Below the pieces are notes generated by a model that saw only the letters and a program-made list of their open reading frames with translations, searched no databases and was not told the origin of the DNA. Of a stretch of 64,000 nt of DNA, positions 54,827 to 63,239 are shown piece by piece; position 1 is the stretch's first letter, and every line of letters starts with the position of its first letter. The position numbers and the translations under genes were made by a program. This DNA is from Clostridiales bacterium DTU083. GTDB lineage: Bacteria > Bacillota > Clostridia > Caldicoprobacterales > DTU083. Location of the stretch: the NCBI GenBank assembly GCA_001512915.1, contig LFTC01000066.1, positions 37,528 through 101,527 of the forward strand, read 5' to 3'.

Positions 54827-56368
54827 ATGAATACATCAGCAGAAGTAATAAAACAGACATCGAATGCAATACCTCTAATTGAAGTTAAAAACTGTACAAT
54901 GGAGTTCCCGGGCGTCAAAGCGCTAGATAATGTTAACTTCACTTTGATGCCCGGCGAATGCCATGCCCTAGTAGGTGAAAATGGGGCAGGCAAATCTACT
55001 TTATCAAAGTGTATAACTGGCGAATATCGCATGACTCAAGGCGAGTTATACATTGAAGGGAAAAGAATAAGAAATTCTAATTATACAATAAGAGAATCTC
55101 AGAGCCTTGGCATTTCAATAGTTCATCAAGAATTTCAGCTTATGAATGAAATGACCGGTTTAGAAAACGTCTTTTTAGGTCGTTATGAAACGAAAAGTGG
55201 TTTTATAGACTGGAAAGCTTTACAGAAAAAAATTGAGGAATTAAAAGATTTTTTAGAAGTAGACGTTAATTTTAATATACCGGTTAAGTATTTGAGAACA
55301 GCTGAAAAGCAAATAGTACAGTTGGCAAGGGCATTAGTTAATGATTCGAAAGTCATAATATTCGATGAGTTAACTGCTGTACTACAGGAAAAGGATATTC
55401 AAAACATATTCCGGATAATAAATGTTCTTAAGAAAAGAGGAATAGGAATAATTTATATATCTCACAGATTAGATGAGGTTTTTGAGTGTTGTGACAGTTA
55501 CACGGTTCTATGCGACGGTAAACATATTAACAGTGGGAAAGTAGCAGATATTGATAAGCCTCAGCTTATTAGAATGATAATTGGCCGTGAGTTAACGCAA
55601 GCTTATCCTCAAATAAACAATAAGATTGGTGATACATTATTAGAAATTAGAGATTTCACAGCACCAAAGGCCTTTAGGGATGTTAATCTTTGCTTAAGAG
55701 AAGGTGAAGTTATAGGAATTGCAGGATTGGTTGGAGCAGGTAAGACTGAGTTGGTACAAGCCATCTTTGGCAATCATGAATTAATTAAAGGGAAAATCCT
55801 CTTAAGAGGTAAAGAAGTTAAGATTAAAAATCCTAGACATGCTATTAAACTAGGAATTGGATTTGTTCCAGATGAAAGAAGAATGCTCGGTCTTAACATG
55901 CTATTTGACATCAAGGATAATACTACCTTGCCCACTATGGCTATGTTTAGAAAATATAAAATCTTTCAGGATAAAAAAGCGGAAGCCAAGGCTGCATACG
56001 ATATTAACAAGAAGCTTAATCTAAACTATTATTCCTTATGGCAGAAGGTTTCAAAACTATCTGGAGGAAATCAACAAAAAATCGTTATTGCAAAATGGAT
56101 GTTGCGAAACTGCGATATATTTCTTATGGATGAACCTACCCGTGGAATAGATATAGGGGCTAAATTCGAGATATATTCATTGATTAACGAATTAACAAAA
56201 CAAGGAAAAGGCATTATTATGGTATCACCAGAAATGGAAGAACTTATTGGACTTTGCCATCGTATTTACGTAATGTATGAAGGAGTTGTTATGGATGTGG
56301 TTGAAGGTGAACGGAAAACACAAGAAGTTATTATTAACAGTTTGTTAGGAGTGAAAGAAAATGTTTGA
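54827..56368 (+). CDS. Sugar ABC transporter ATP-binding protein (RbsA-like, two NBDs), set 1
   Basis: 513 aa with two nucleotide-binding domains. NBD1 has a normal Walker A (GENGAGKST, about 51) but an altered signature (LRTAEKQ, about 156, where relatives have LSxxxxQ) and Walker B (DELTAVLQ instead of DEPTASLT). NBD2 has [17 protein letters not shown] and [12 protein letters not shown], as usual. It energises the permease encoded next. ATG at 54827 fits GGAGAAGTG; a TTG at 54803 is possible. Separated from the hydrolase by 24 bases and overlapping the permease by eight. Confidence 0.93.
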   Translation: MNTSAEVIKQTSNAIPLIEVKNCTMEFPGVKALDNVNFTLMPGECHALVGENGAGKSTLSKCITGEYRMTQGELYIEGKRIRNSNYTIRESQSLGISIVHQEFQLMNEMTGLENVFLGRYETKSGFIDWKALQKKIEELKDFLEVDVNFNIPVKYLRTAEKQIVQLARALVNDSKVIIFDELTAVLQEKDIQNIFRIINVLKKRGIGIIYISHRLDEVFECCDSYTVLCDGKHINSGKVADIDKPQLIRMIIGRELTQAYPQINNKIGDTLLEIRDFTAPKAFRDVNLCLREGEVIGIAGLVGAGKTELVQAIFGNHELIKGKILLRGKEVKIKNPRHAIKLGIGFVPDERRMLGLNMLFDIKDNTTLPTMAMFRKYKIFQDKKAEAKAAYDINKKLNLNYYSLWQKVSKLSGGNQQKIVIAKWMLRNCDIFLMDEPTRGIDIGAKFEIYSLINELTKQGKGIIMVSPEMEELIGLCHRIYVMYEGVVMDVVEGERKTQEVIINSLLGVKENV

Positions 56369-57335
56369 ATTAGACTACAAAGAAAAAACCAAAAGATATA
56401 GCGGTGGCATTAAATCATTCCTATCAGACTGGATGATACTTATATTGTTTATAGCATTAGTGACTATATGTATGCTTACAATGAGTAAGTTTAGAGACCC
56501 AAAAAACTTGTTTAATATAATACGACAAGCATCTTTTATTGCTATTATTTCCATGGGTGAGTTCTTTGTTATCCTTACGGGTAACATGGATATGTCAATA
56601 TCTTCCATCATAGGTATGGTGTCAATTTTCTTTGCAGGATTAGTTGTTACTATGGGTCTTCCAGTTTGGCTAGCAGTTTTAATAGTTATTCTGATGTCTA
56701 TTATAGTTGGCATAATTAACGGAGTTCTAACAGTAATTGGGAAAATGCCTTCTTTCATTGCTACTTTAGTAGTTATGAACATTATACGCGGTTTTAACTT
56801 CATATACTCTGGAGGACTCCCGATCTCTGGTCTTCCTGAAGGTTTCAATTTCCTTGGTGCAGGATATGTGGGTGTTGTTCCTTTTCCAATGATCCTTATG
56901 TTTATAATAGCGATCATACTATATGTATTTACCACCCAAACGTCTTTAGGTAGAAGTTTTTATGCAGTGGGAGGTAATTATGAAGCAAGTAAACTTTCTG
57001 GTATAAATGTACAATTTGTTGGGATACTTGCTTTTGTGATTTGCGCTGTCTTAACATCAATTGGCGCATTAGGACTAACATCGAAAACCTTAGCTGGTAA
57101 CATAGCCTTAGGTGATGAATTGTTATTTGATGTAATGACAATCGTAGTGCTAGGTGGCACATCTTTAATGGGTGGTAGAGGTAGAATATTTGGAGTTGTA
57201 ATAGGAGCACTATTCTTACAAGTAATTAGTAATGTAATGGTATTAATGAGTATTGCTACACCTTGGCAGTGGGTGGTAAAAGGCATTATTCTGGTCACTG
57301 TGGTTTTGATTGATTCAAATACAAAACGTGATTAA
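56361..57335 (+). CDS. Sugar ABC transporter permease (RbsC-like), set 1
   Basis: 324 aa, about nine membrane spans, BPD_transp_2 family. [21 protein letters not shown] is the conserved block after span 2, and [21 protein letters not shown] the cytoplasmic EAA-like loop. A single permease gene suggests a homodimer. GTGAAAGAAA before the ATG. An AT-rich inverted repeat (ATGGTTTA/TAAACCAT, 57336-57356) follows the stop. Confidence 0.93.
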   Translation: MFELDYKEKTKRYSGGIKSFLSDWMILILFIALVTICMLTMSKFRDPKNLFNIIRQASFIAIISMGEFFVILTGNMDMSISSIIGMVSIFFAGLVVTMGLPVWLAVLIVILMSIIVGIINGVLTVIGKMPSFIATLVVMNIIRGFNFIYSGGLPISGLPEGFNFLGAGYVGVVPFPMILMFIIAIILYVFTTQTSLGRSFYAVGGNYEASKLSGINVQFVGILAFVICAVLTSIGALGLTSKTLAGNIALGDELLFDVMTIVVLGGTSLMGGRGRIFGVVIGALFLQVISNVMVLMSIATPWQWVVKGIILVTVVLIDSNTKRD

Positions 57336-57417
57336 ATGGTTTAATTAATAAACCATAATTCAACTGGGATTCTTCCGGTTATGAAAAAAAATAATAAACA
57401 TAAAGGAGAGATGTATA

Positions 57418-58590
57418 ATGCACGGACGTATCCTAATACCAGATCATGAATACAAGGAAAGAGTGATGCGGGCAGCTGAGTTGATCAGAAGAGATGGATT
57501 AGACGCACTAATTGTAAACGGTAATGAAGCTGATTTCGCAAATACCAGGTATTTTTCTGGATTCTGGCCTTTATTTGAAAGATGCGGTGTTGCTATCAGT
57601 GCGGCTGGAGATGCAGCACTTATGGTTGGACCGGAAAGTGGCGAATTTGCCAAAGATCGGTCAAAAATTGATAAAATTTATGTATTAAAAGATTACCGTG
57701 AAAGTGCCGACCCCGCATATCCTGAGCTGAAGTGTGATACTTTTAATGATGTATTTAAAGGAATCGGTGTTACCGGCAAGAAGTTAAGAATAGGTGTTGC
57801 TAGCTTCTTGGATACTTCAGTTGTAATTATGGAAGGAATAAAACAAGCATTTCCTGAAGCAGAAATTGTTAGATCAGATCATATAATGGTAGAACTTCGC
57901 TCCATAAAATCTGAAAATGAGATAGCCTGCTTAAAGGAAGGTTATAGAATTGCGGAACTTGCAACCAAACAGGTAATTGAAGAAATAAGACCTGGAATGA
58001 CAGAGTTACAAATGGTTGGGGTGGCACAGAGAGTAATATACGAAAACGGTGCTGAATACGAAGGTCTACCCATGTATGTATTCTCTGAGAAATCAACCAG
58101 ACATGCAATTTCTCGTTCTTCTTACCGTAAATTTGAAAAGGGTGATATAGTACAACTTAATCTGTCCGCTAGAATTGACGGATACTCTGCTTCTATTGGT
58201 TTCCCAATTGTATTAGGGAAATTAACCGGTAAAAGACGGGATGTAGTAATGTTTGGACTTGAGGCTCATAAATGGACCGAAAAGCAACTTAGAGCTGGAG
58301 TACCAGCAGCTGATGTTGCTAAAGGATATTACCAGTTTTTTGTTGACAATGGCTATAAGGATAACTTTGTATATGGACCGATGCATGGCACAGGCATGAT
58401 AGAAGTTGAAGCGCCCTGGGTTGAAACTACTTCAGATTATACTTTTAAACCAAATATGACATTCCAGATTGACTCTTTTATTGCTACTGAAGAATTCGGT
58501 GTAAGATGGGAAAAAGGAATAGCAATAAAAGAAAATGGAGTAGAAGTACTGTCTTCACCGATAGGAAGGCTGTATGAGCTAGATTTCTAA
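57418..58590 (+). CDS. M24 'pita-bread' family protein, creatinase-like (metal site lost)
   Basis: 390 aa. N-terminal creatinase-type domain (1 to about 155; LIVNGNEADFANTRYFSGF) and C-terminal M24 fold (about 160-390; SIKSENEIACLKEGYRIAE, EIRPGMTE). The two metal-binding Asp of aminopeptidases are replaced by N248 (VQLNLSARIDGY) and S259 (SASIG). H323 remains (MHGTGMIEVEAPW), but the later HxxP histidine is V. This resembles creatinase, a metal-free member, more than Xaa-Pro peptidase. Gene order next to a creatininase-like gene supports a small amidino or lactam substrate; this is inference. AAAGGAGAG before the ATG. Confidence 0.85.
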   Translation: MHGRILIPDHEYKERVMRAAELIRRDGLDALIVNGNEADFANTRYFSGFWPLFERCGVAISAAGDAALMVGPESGEFAKDRSKIDKIYVLKDYRESADPAYPELKCDTFNDVFKGIGVTGKKLRIGVASFLDTSVVIMEGIKQAFPEAEIVRSDHIMVELRSIKSENEIACLKEGYRIAELATKQVIEEIRPGMTELQMVGVAQRVIYENGAEYEGLPMYVFSEKSTRHAISRSSYRKFEKGDIVQLNLSARIDGYSASIGFPIVLGKLTGKRRDVVMFGLEAHKWTEKQLRAGVPAADVAKGYYQFFVDNGYKDNFVYGPMHGTGMIEVEAPWVETTSDYTFKPNMTFQIDSFIATEEFGVRWEKGIAIKENGVEVLSSPIGRLYELDF

Positions 58591-58625
58591 ATTAATAATT
58601 ACACACATTGTCGTGAATTTTTATA

Positions 58626-58673
58626 AAACTGCCATTAAAAGGAGTGATTTCTACTCCTTTTAATGGGCAGTTT
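58626..58673 (+). other. Very long hairpin between the creatinase-like and creatininase-like genes
   Basis: Arms 58626-58645 and 58653-58673 pair over 20 bp with a single bulged C; the 7-base loop is GATTTCT. The following TTTATAACAA is not a clear T-run. It may be a weak terminator, an RNase III site or a stability element. Confidence 0.7.
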
Positions 58674-58707
58674 ATAACAATAAATATAAGATGAAAGAAG
58701 GATAGTT

Positions 58708-59442
58708 ATGAAATTAGAACTATTATTCCCCAAAGAAATAGAAGAAGCAAAGCGAAAAAAAATTCCACTAGTAATACCAGTTGGGACCATAGAATACCAT
58801 GGACCTCATTGTGCATTTGGATGTGATGGTCTAATTGCATATGGAATTCTGGAAAGATTAAAAGAGGAAAAAGATATAATAATTGCACCACCTATTTGGT
58901 ATAGCCCCTCCAGCTGGGCCGTTGGGGGTCCGGAAACTGGAACAGTACATGTTGATGCTGATGTATTTGAGCAATATGTTTATTATGTGTTGAAGTCTTT
59001 TCTTTATGGAGGATGGCAAAATATTTATTTACTCATACATCACCAATATGAGCAGGAAAACTTGCTTCCCATGACCTTATGTTGTATGAAGGCGGCAAAA
59101 AAACTAACTTTCCAATATCTAGAAGAAAAACGTGGAATAGGTTGGTGGGGAAGCAATGAGAATAAGGAGTTTTATGAAAAACTGGACGATAGTGATAATC
59201 CTTGGGATTGGATTACTGTATTGCCTGTTATGAGCAAAGAAGTTCAAAACGCTACTGGATATGATCATGCTGGTAAATGGGAATGTTCTATTTTAAGTGC
59301 TCTTTACCCTGAATCAGTAGAATTAGACAGGATTAAAGGTAGTAATGAATGGTTTATTCAGGATGCAGTTGCATCTTCACCTGAAATCGGAGAAAAAATG
59401 GTAAGTTTATGCTTGGAAGATTTGAAAAAGAAGATACGATAA
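58708..59442 (+). CDS. Creatininase family amidohydrolase
   Basis: 244 aa. IPVGTIEYHGPHCAFGCDG supplies E29, H31 and D40, with the spacing of the metal ligands of creatininase. H112 and E115 in HHQYEQEN occupy the place of the HGGN or HYEN block. DHAGKWECS and ALYPESVELDRI near 190-210 resemble the end of true creatininases more than the HGGN-type members such as MftE. The family opens small lactams or cleaves amides. GAAGAAGGATAG before the ATG. Confidence 0.88.
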   Translation: MKLELLFPKEIEEAKRKKIPLVIPVGTIEYHGPHCAFGCDGLIAYGILERLKEEKDIIIAPPIWYSPSSWAVGGPETGTVHVDADVFEQYVYYVLKSFLYGGWQNIYLLIHHQYEQENLLPMTLCCMKAAKKLTFQYLEEKRGIGWWGSNENKEFYEKLDDSDNPWDWITVLPVMSKEVQNATGYDHAGKWECSILSALYPESVELDRIKGSNEWFIQDAVASSPEIGEKMVSLCLEDLKKKIR

Positions 59443-59480
59443 ACGTTTTATAGTTGTTAAATATATATGAGGTGGTGCAT

Positions 59481-61001
59481 ATGGACAGCAAGGTATTGGA
59501 GATGAGAAATATTTCTAAAAGCTTTCCAGGAGTTAAAGCATTGGATGATGTTTCTTTTGACTTAAAAGCTGGGGAAGTACATGCTTTAGTTGGAGAAAAC
59601 GGAGCAGGCAAATCAACTCTGATGAAAGTATTGGCTGGAATTTATTCTAAAGATTCAGGAGCCATATTAATAAATGGAAACGAAGTCAAGATTGAATCCG
59701 TAAGAGATGCGCAAAGATTGGGTATTGTTATGATCCATCAGGAGCTAAATCTGATGAATCACCTGACGGTAGCTGAGAATATCTTTATTGGCCGTGAGTA
59801 CAAAAAAAAGTTCCCTTTATTTCTTGATGCGGGCAAACAAATAAAAAAGACTCGTGAAATATTTTCTGAGTTAAATATAGACATTGATCCAACAGTTAAA
59901 GTAGGAAAACTAACTGTTGCAAAACAACAAATGGTTGAAATTGCAAAAGCTCTTTCTTATGATTCAAAAATATTAATAATGGATGAACCAACTGCATCTC
60001 TTACAGATAGCGAAATTGAAGATTTGTTCAGGATAGTAAGAACACTGAAAGAAGAGGGCAGATCCATTATCTACATTTCTCATAGGTTAGAGGAGTTAAA
60101 AATTATTTCTGACAGAATTACTGTAATGAGAGATGGAAGATATATAGATACAGTCAAGACAGAGGAAGCTGACATTGATGATGTCATTAAGATGATGGTA
60201 GGAAGAGAAATATTTGTTAAAAAACAAGAACCTTTTAAAAACGAAGACGCTCCTGTTGCACTCAAAGTAGAGAACTTAAGTGCGGGCAGAATGGTAAAAA
60301 ATGTTTCTTTCCACGTAAGAAAAGGCGAGATTCTGGGGTTCGCCGGCCTGATGGGTGCAGGAAGGACTGAGGTTGCCAGGGCAATATTTGCTGCAGAGAA
60401 TTATGAATCAGGAGATATATATATAAATGGAAGAAAAGTGAAGATTAAGACTCCCAATGATGCGGTAAAAGCAGGGATAGCGTATCTGTCTGAAGATAGA
60501 AGGCGGTATGGGTTAGCTTTAGGTATGAATGTTGATGAAAACATTTCAATGGCTAACATGAAAAAATTCTCCAAACTTTTATTTATAGATTTTAAAAAAT
60601 CTTTTACAAATTCTCAGATGCAAAGAGAGAAATTAGATATTAGAACTCCGTCATTAAAACAGAGAACAAAATTTCTGTCCGGCGGTAATCAGCAAAAAGT
60701 TGTACTGGCAAAATGGCTGACCAGAGACTCTGAGATAATTATATTTGATGAACCTACCCGGGGCATCGATGTCGGAGCTAAAAATGAGATATATAAGCTG
60801 TTAAATAATCTAGCGCAACAAGGTAAGGCAATAATTGTAATTTCTTCAGAATTGCCTGAAATTATAAGAACATGCCATCGTGTACTGGTCATGTGTGAAG
60901 GCAGAATTACTGGCGAATTAATCGGGGATGAAATCGATCAAAATACAATCATGCAATATGCCATCAAAAGGGATATCAATAACGGGAGGCTCTCATCATG
61001 A
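59481..61001 (+). CDS. Sugar ABC transporter ATP-binding protein (RbsA-like, two NBDs), set 2
   Basis: 506 aa. Both domains look normal for the family: NBD1 with [24 protein letters not shown] and DEPTASLT; NBD2 with [17 protein letters not shown] and [15 protein letters not shown] at 59481 behind GAGGTGGTG; the frame is open 27 bases upstream without a site. The stop overlaps the permease start (ATGA). Confidence 0.95.
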   Translation: MDSKVLEMRNISKSFPGVKALDDVSFDLKAGEVHALVGENGAGKSTLMKVLAGIYSKDSGAILINGNEVKIESVRDAQRLGIVMIHQELNLMNHLTVAENIFIGREYKKKFPLFLDAGKQIKKTREIFSELNIDIDPTVKVGKLTVAKQQMVEIAKALSYDSKILIMDEPTASLTDSEIEDLFRIVRTLKEEGRSIIYISHRLEELKIISDRITVMRDGRYIDTVKTEEADIDDVIKMMVGREIFVKKQEPFKNEDAPVALKVENLSAGRMVKNVSFHVRKGEILGFAGLMGAGRTEVARAIFAAENYESGDIYINGRKVKIKTPNDAVKAGIAYLSEDRRRYGLALGMNVDENISMANMKKFSKLLFIDFKKSFTNSQMQREKLDIRTPSLKQRTKFLSGGNQQKVVLAKWLTRDSEIIIFDEPTRGIDVGAKNEIYKLLNNLAQQGKAIIVISSELPEIIRTCHRVLVMCEGRITGELIGDEIDQNTIMQYAIKRDINNGRLSS

Positions 61002-61999
61002 CAAGAACAAGTGACAAACCTTCAAAAAAAATAAACGATAATAAAATGACAAGTTCAATAAGAGATAGATCGCAAATTGTTATTATTTTGGGCATATACA
61101 TCTTGATGATTTTATTCTTTTTTATACTAAAACCCAACTACCTGAGCTATGATAACATTATGACCATTTTATTAGCTACTTGTGTAAATGGTCTTTTGGC
61201 TCTTGGAGTTTCATTTGTAATTTTTACCGGAGGAATTGATATTTCTGTAGGTACAGTTATGACCTTTTCCAGTGTAATGAGCGGAATAGCCCTAAATAAC
61301 TGGGGATTACCATTGCCACTTGTAATTTTATTTGGTTTTCTTGTAGGTGCCTTCTGTGGCGCTGTTAACGGATTTGGCGTTGCCAAAATGTATCTTCCGC
61401 CATTTATAGCAACTATGGCAATGCAAATGATTACCAAAGGTCTTTCTTTAGTGGTTTCAGGGATTAAGCCTATATATTTTACTGCTGCACCGGGCTATCA
61501 AAATATAGCTACAGGATACTTTTTAGGTATTCCGGGATTTTATAATGCAATTGTGATTTTACTTGTAATTGCTGTTATAGCCTATATTATTTTTTCTAAA
61601 ACAATTATCGGAAGATTTGCCCTTGCTATAGGCTCCAACGAGGAAGCAACACGTTTATCCGGTGTAAAAACTGACAATTGGAAAATTGCCATATATTCAT
61701 TATGCGGTTTATTCGCAGGTTTTGCCGGGCTGATAATGTCTTCCAGGTTAAATTCAGCTCAGCCTCAGCTAGGTGCCGGTTATGAATTGGAAGCTATAGC
61801 TGCAGCTGTAATTGGTGGCAATTCATTAAATGGAGGAGAAGGCAGCATTACCGGTACGATCCTAGGAGCCCTTATTATCAGTTCATTAACAAATGGGTTA
61901 AGAATTATGTCTGTACCTACCGAACTTCAATCAGCAATAGTAGGACTAGTTCTTGCCTTGGCTGTATATTTTGATAAGAGAAGAAGAATAAATGAATAA
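60998..61999 (+). CDS. Sugar ABC transporter permease (RbsC-like), set 2
   Basis: 333 aa, about nine spans. GVSFVIFTGGIDISVGTVMTF, then GSNEEATRLSGV and GGNSLNGGEGSITGTILGALI are the ribose-type permease blocks. A basic cytoplasmic N terminus (1-30). Together with the genes before and after it forms a complete importer. Confidence 0.95.
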   Translation: MTRTSDKPSKKINDNKMTSSIRDRSQIVIILGIYILMILFFFILKPNYLSYDNIMTILLATCVNGLLALGVSFVIFTGGIDISVGTVMTFSSVMSGIALNNWGLPLPLVILFGFLVGAFCGAVNGFGVAKMYLPPFIATMAMQMITKGLSLVVSGIKPIYFTAAPGYQNIATGYFLGIPGFYNAIVILLVIAVIAYIIFSKTIIGRFALAIGSNEEATRLSGVKTDNWKIAIYSLCGLFAGFAGLIMSSRLNSAQPQLGAGYELEAIAAAVIGGNSLNGGEGSITGTILGALIISSLTNGLRIMSVPTELQSAIVGLVLALAVYFDKRRRINE

Positions 62000-62062
62000 T
62001 CACGTTCAGGCTAATACCCTAGGCAAAGATTAGGGGTTAGTATAAAAAAATAAGGAGGAGAA

Positions 62063-63103
62063 ATGATGAAAAAAAGAATTCTAGCACTTCTCTTGATTGT
62101 ATCGATTTTGGCATTTGTTGTCGGATGCCAGCAAGCAAGCCAAGATCAACCATCTCAAGAAACACCTCAAAAACCTGCTGAAGAGCCAGCACAGGAACCA
62201 GCTGAAGAACCAGCGCAAGAACCTTCAAGTGATGAAAAGCCATATGTAGCTATGATTGCTTTAGGATATGGACATCAGTTCTGGCAAGCAGTTAGACAAG
62301 GTGCAGAAAACGCAGCAGAGGAGTTCGGCGTAAGGATCACATTCGAAGGCCCTGAAGAAGAGACAATGGTCGACAAACAACTTGATATGCTGAACACCGC
62401 TTTATCTAATAATCCAGCAGCAATAGCATTAGCTGCAATTGATGTAGAAGCTGTTACGCCAATACTGAAAGATGCCAAATCAAAAGGAATAAGAGTAGTT
62501 GGTTTCGACTCAGGCTGCGGTGATGAAGCAGAATCACATTGCTCTACTGATAACTTGCAAGCAGCCGCGCTGGCAGCAGAAAACGCAGCTAGACTGTTGG
62601 AAGGCAAAGGGAAAATAGGAATTGTAGGACATTCCCAGACTGTAATTGATGCAGTGCAAAGAGTAGATGGATTTGTAGAAAAGATAAAAAATGAATATCC
62701 TGACATAGAAATTGTCGATATTCAGTATGGTGACGGAGATCATCTGAAATCTGCCGAAGTTACCAAAGGTATGTTACAAGCACATCCGGATATAGACCTG
62801 ATCTATACATCTAATGAAGGAGCCTGTGTAGGAGCTTATAACGGACTTAAAGAAGCTGGCAAATTGAATGAAGTAATACTAGTTGGATTTGACTCCTCAG
62901 CTGCAATGAAGGAAGCTATCAGAAATGGAGAAATTGCCGGAGCGATCACTCAGGACCCTGTTGGCATGGGATATAAGACTGTTGAAGCTGCAGTAAAACT
63001 AATCAAAGGTGAAAAAGTGGAAGAATTCATAGACACAGGTTGCTATTGGTATGATGCCAGCAACATGGATGAAGATCATATTGCACCACTTCTATACGAT
63101 TAA
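62063..63103 (+). CDS. Sugar-type ABC transporter substrate-binding lipoprotein, set 2
   Basis: 346 aa. Signal peptide with lipobox AFVVGC, a linker with repeated PAEEPAQE units, and a ribose-binding-protein-like domain (KPYVAMIALGYGHQFWQAV, ALAAIDVEAVTPIL, GFDSGCGDEAESHCSTDN, IYTSNEGACVGAYNGL, TQDPVGMGY). Four cysteines in the ligand domain (GCGDEAESHC and others) are unusual for such proteins. AAGGAGGAG before ATGATG; either ATG (62063 or 62066) may start. It differs strongly from the set 1 binding protein, so the ligands probably differ. Confidence 0.94.
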   Translation: MMKKRILALLLIVSILAFVVGCQQASQDQPSQETPQKPAEEPAQEPAEEPAQEPSSDEKPYVAMIALGYGHQFWQAVRQGAENAAEEFGVRITFEGPEEETMVDKQLDMLNTALSNNPAAIALAAIDVEAVTPILKDAKSKGIRVVGFDSGCGDEAESHCSTDNLQAAALAAENAARLLEGKGKIGIVGHSQTVIDAVQRVDGFVEKIKNEYPDIEIVDIQYGDGDHLKSAEVTKGMLQAHPDIDLIYTSNEGACVGAYNGLKEAGKLNEVILVGFDSSAAMKEAIRNGEIAGAITQDPVGMGYKTVEAAVKLIKGEKVEEFIDTGCYWYDASNMDEDHIAPLLYD

Positions 63104-63129
63104 CTAAAACAAAATATAAACAAAATCAA

Positions 63130-63162
63130 GCTATGGATTAGCCTGTTTGGCTAATCCATAGC
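63130..63162 (+). other. Perfect 14-bp hairpin after binding-protein gene 2
   Basis: GCTATGGATTAGCC, loop TGTTT and GGCTAATCCATAGC, 26 bases after the stop; followed by GCTAATATATTG, not a T-run. Confidence 0.75.
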
Positions 63163-63239
63163 GCTAATATATTGATAAATATAATTAAAATAATTATAAT
63201 AGCAGGAGATCCACAGCAATTTTGGAGGTGTTTTTTAAT

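Noticed and set aside
56375-56935. 186-codon minus-strand frame opposite the set 1 permease
   Set aside because: It is antisense to a clear membrane protein gene and made of the Ile/Thr/Met-rich complement; no family resemblance.
57336-57356. Terminator after the set 1 permease
   Set aside because: ATGGTTTA/TAAACCAT is a weak AT-rich stem without a T-run.
57418-58590. Standard Xaa-Pro aminopeptidase
   Set aside because: Both metal-binding Asp and one His of the M24 peptidase site are replaced.
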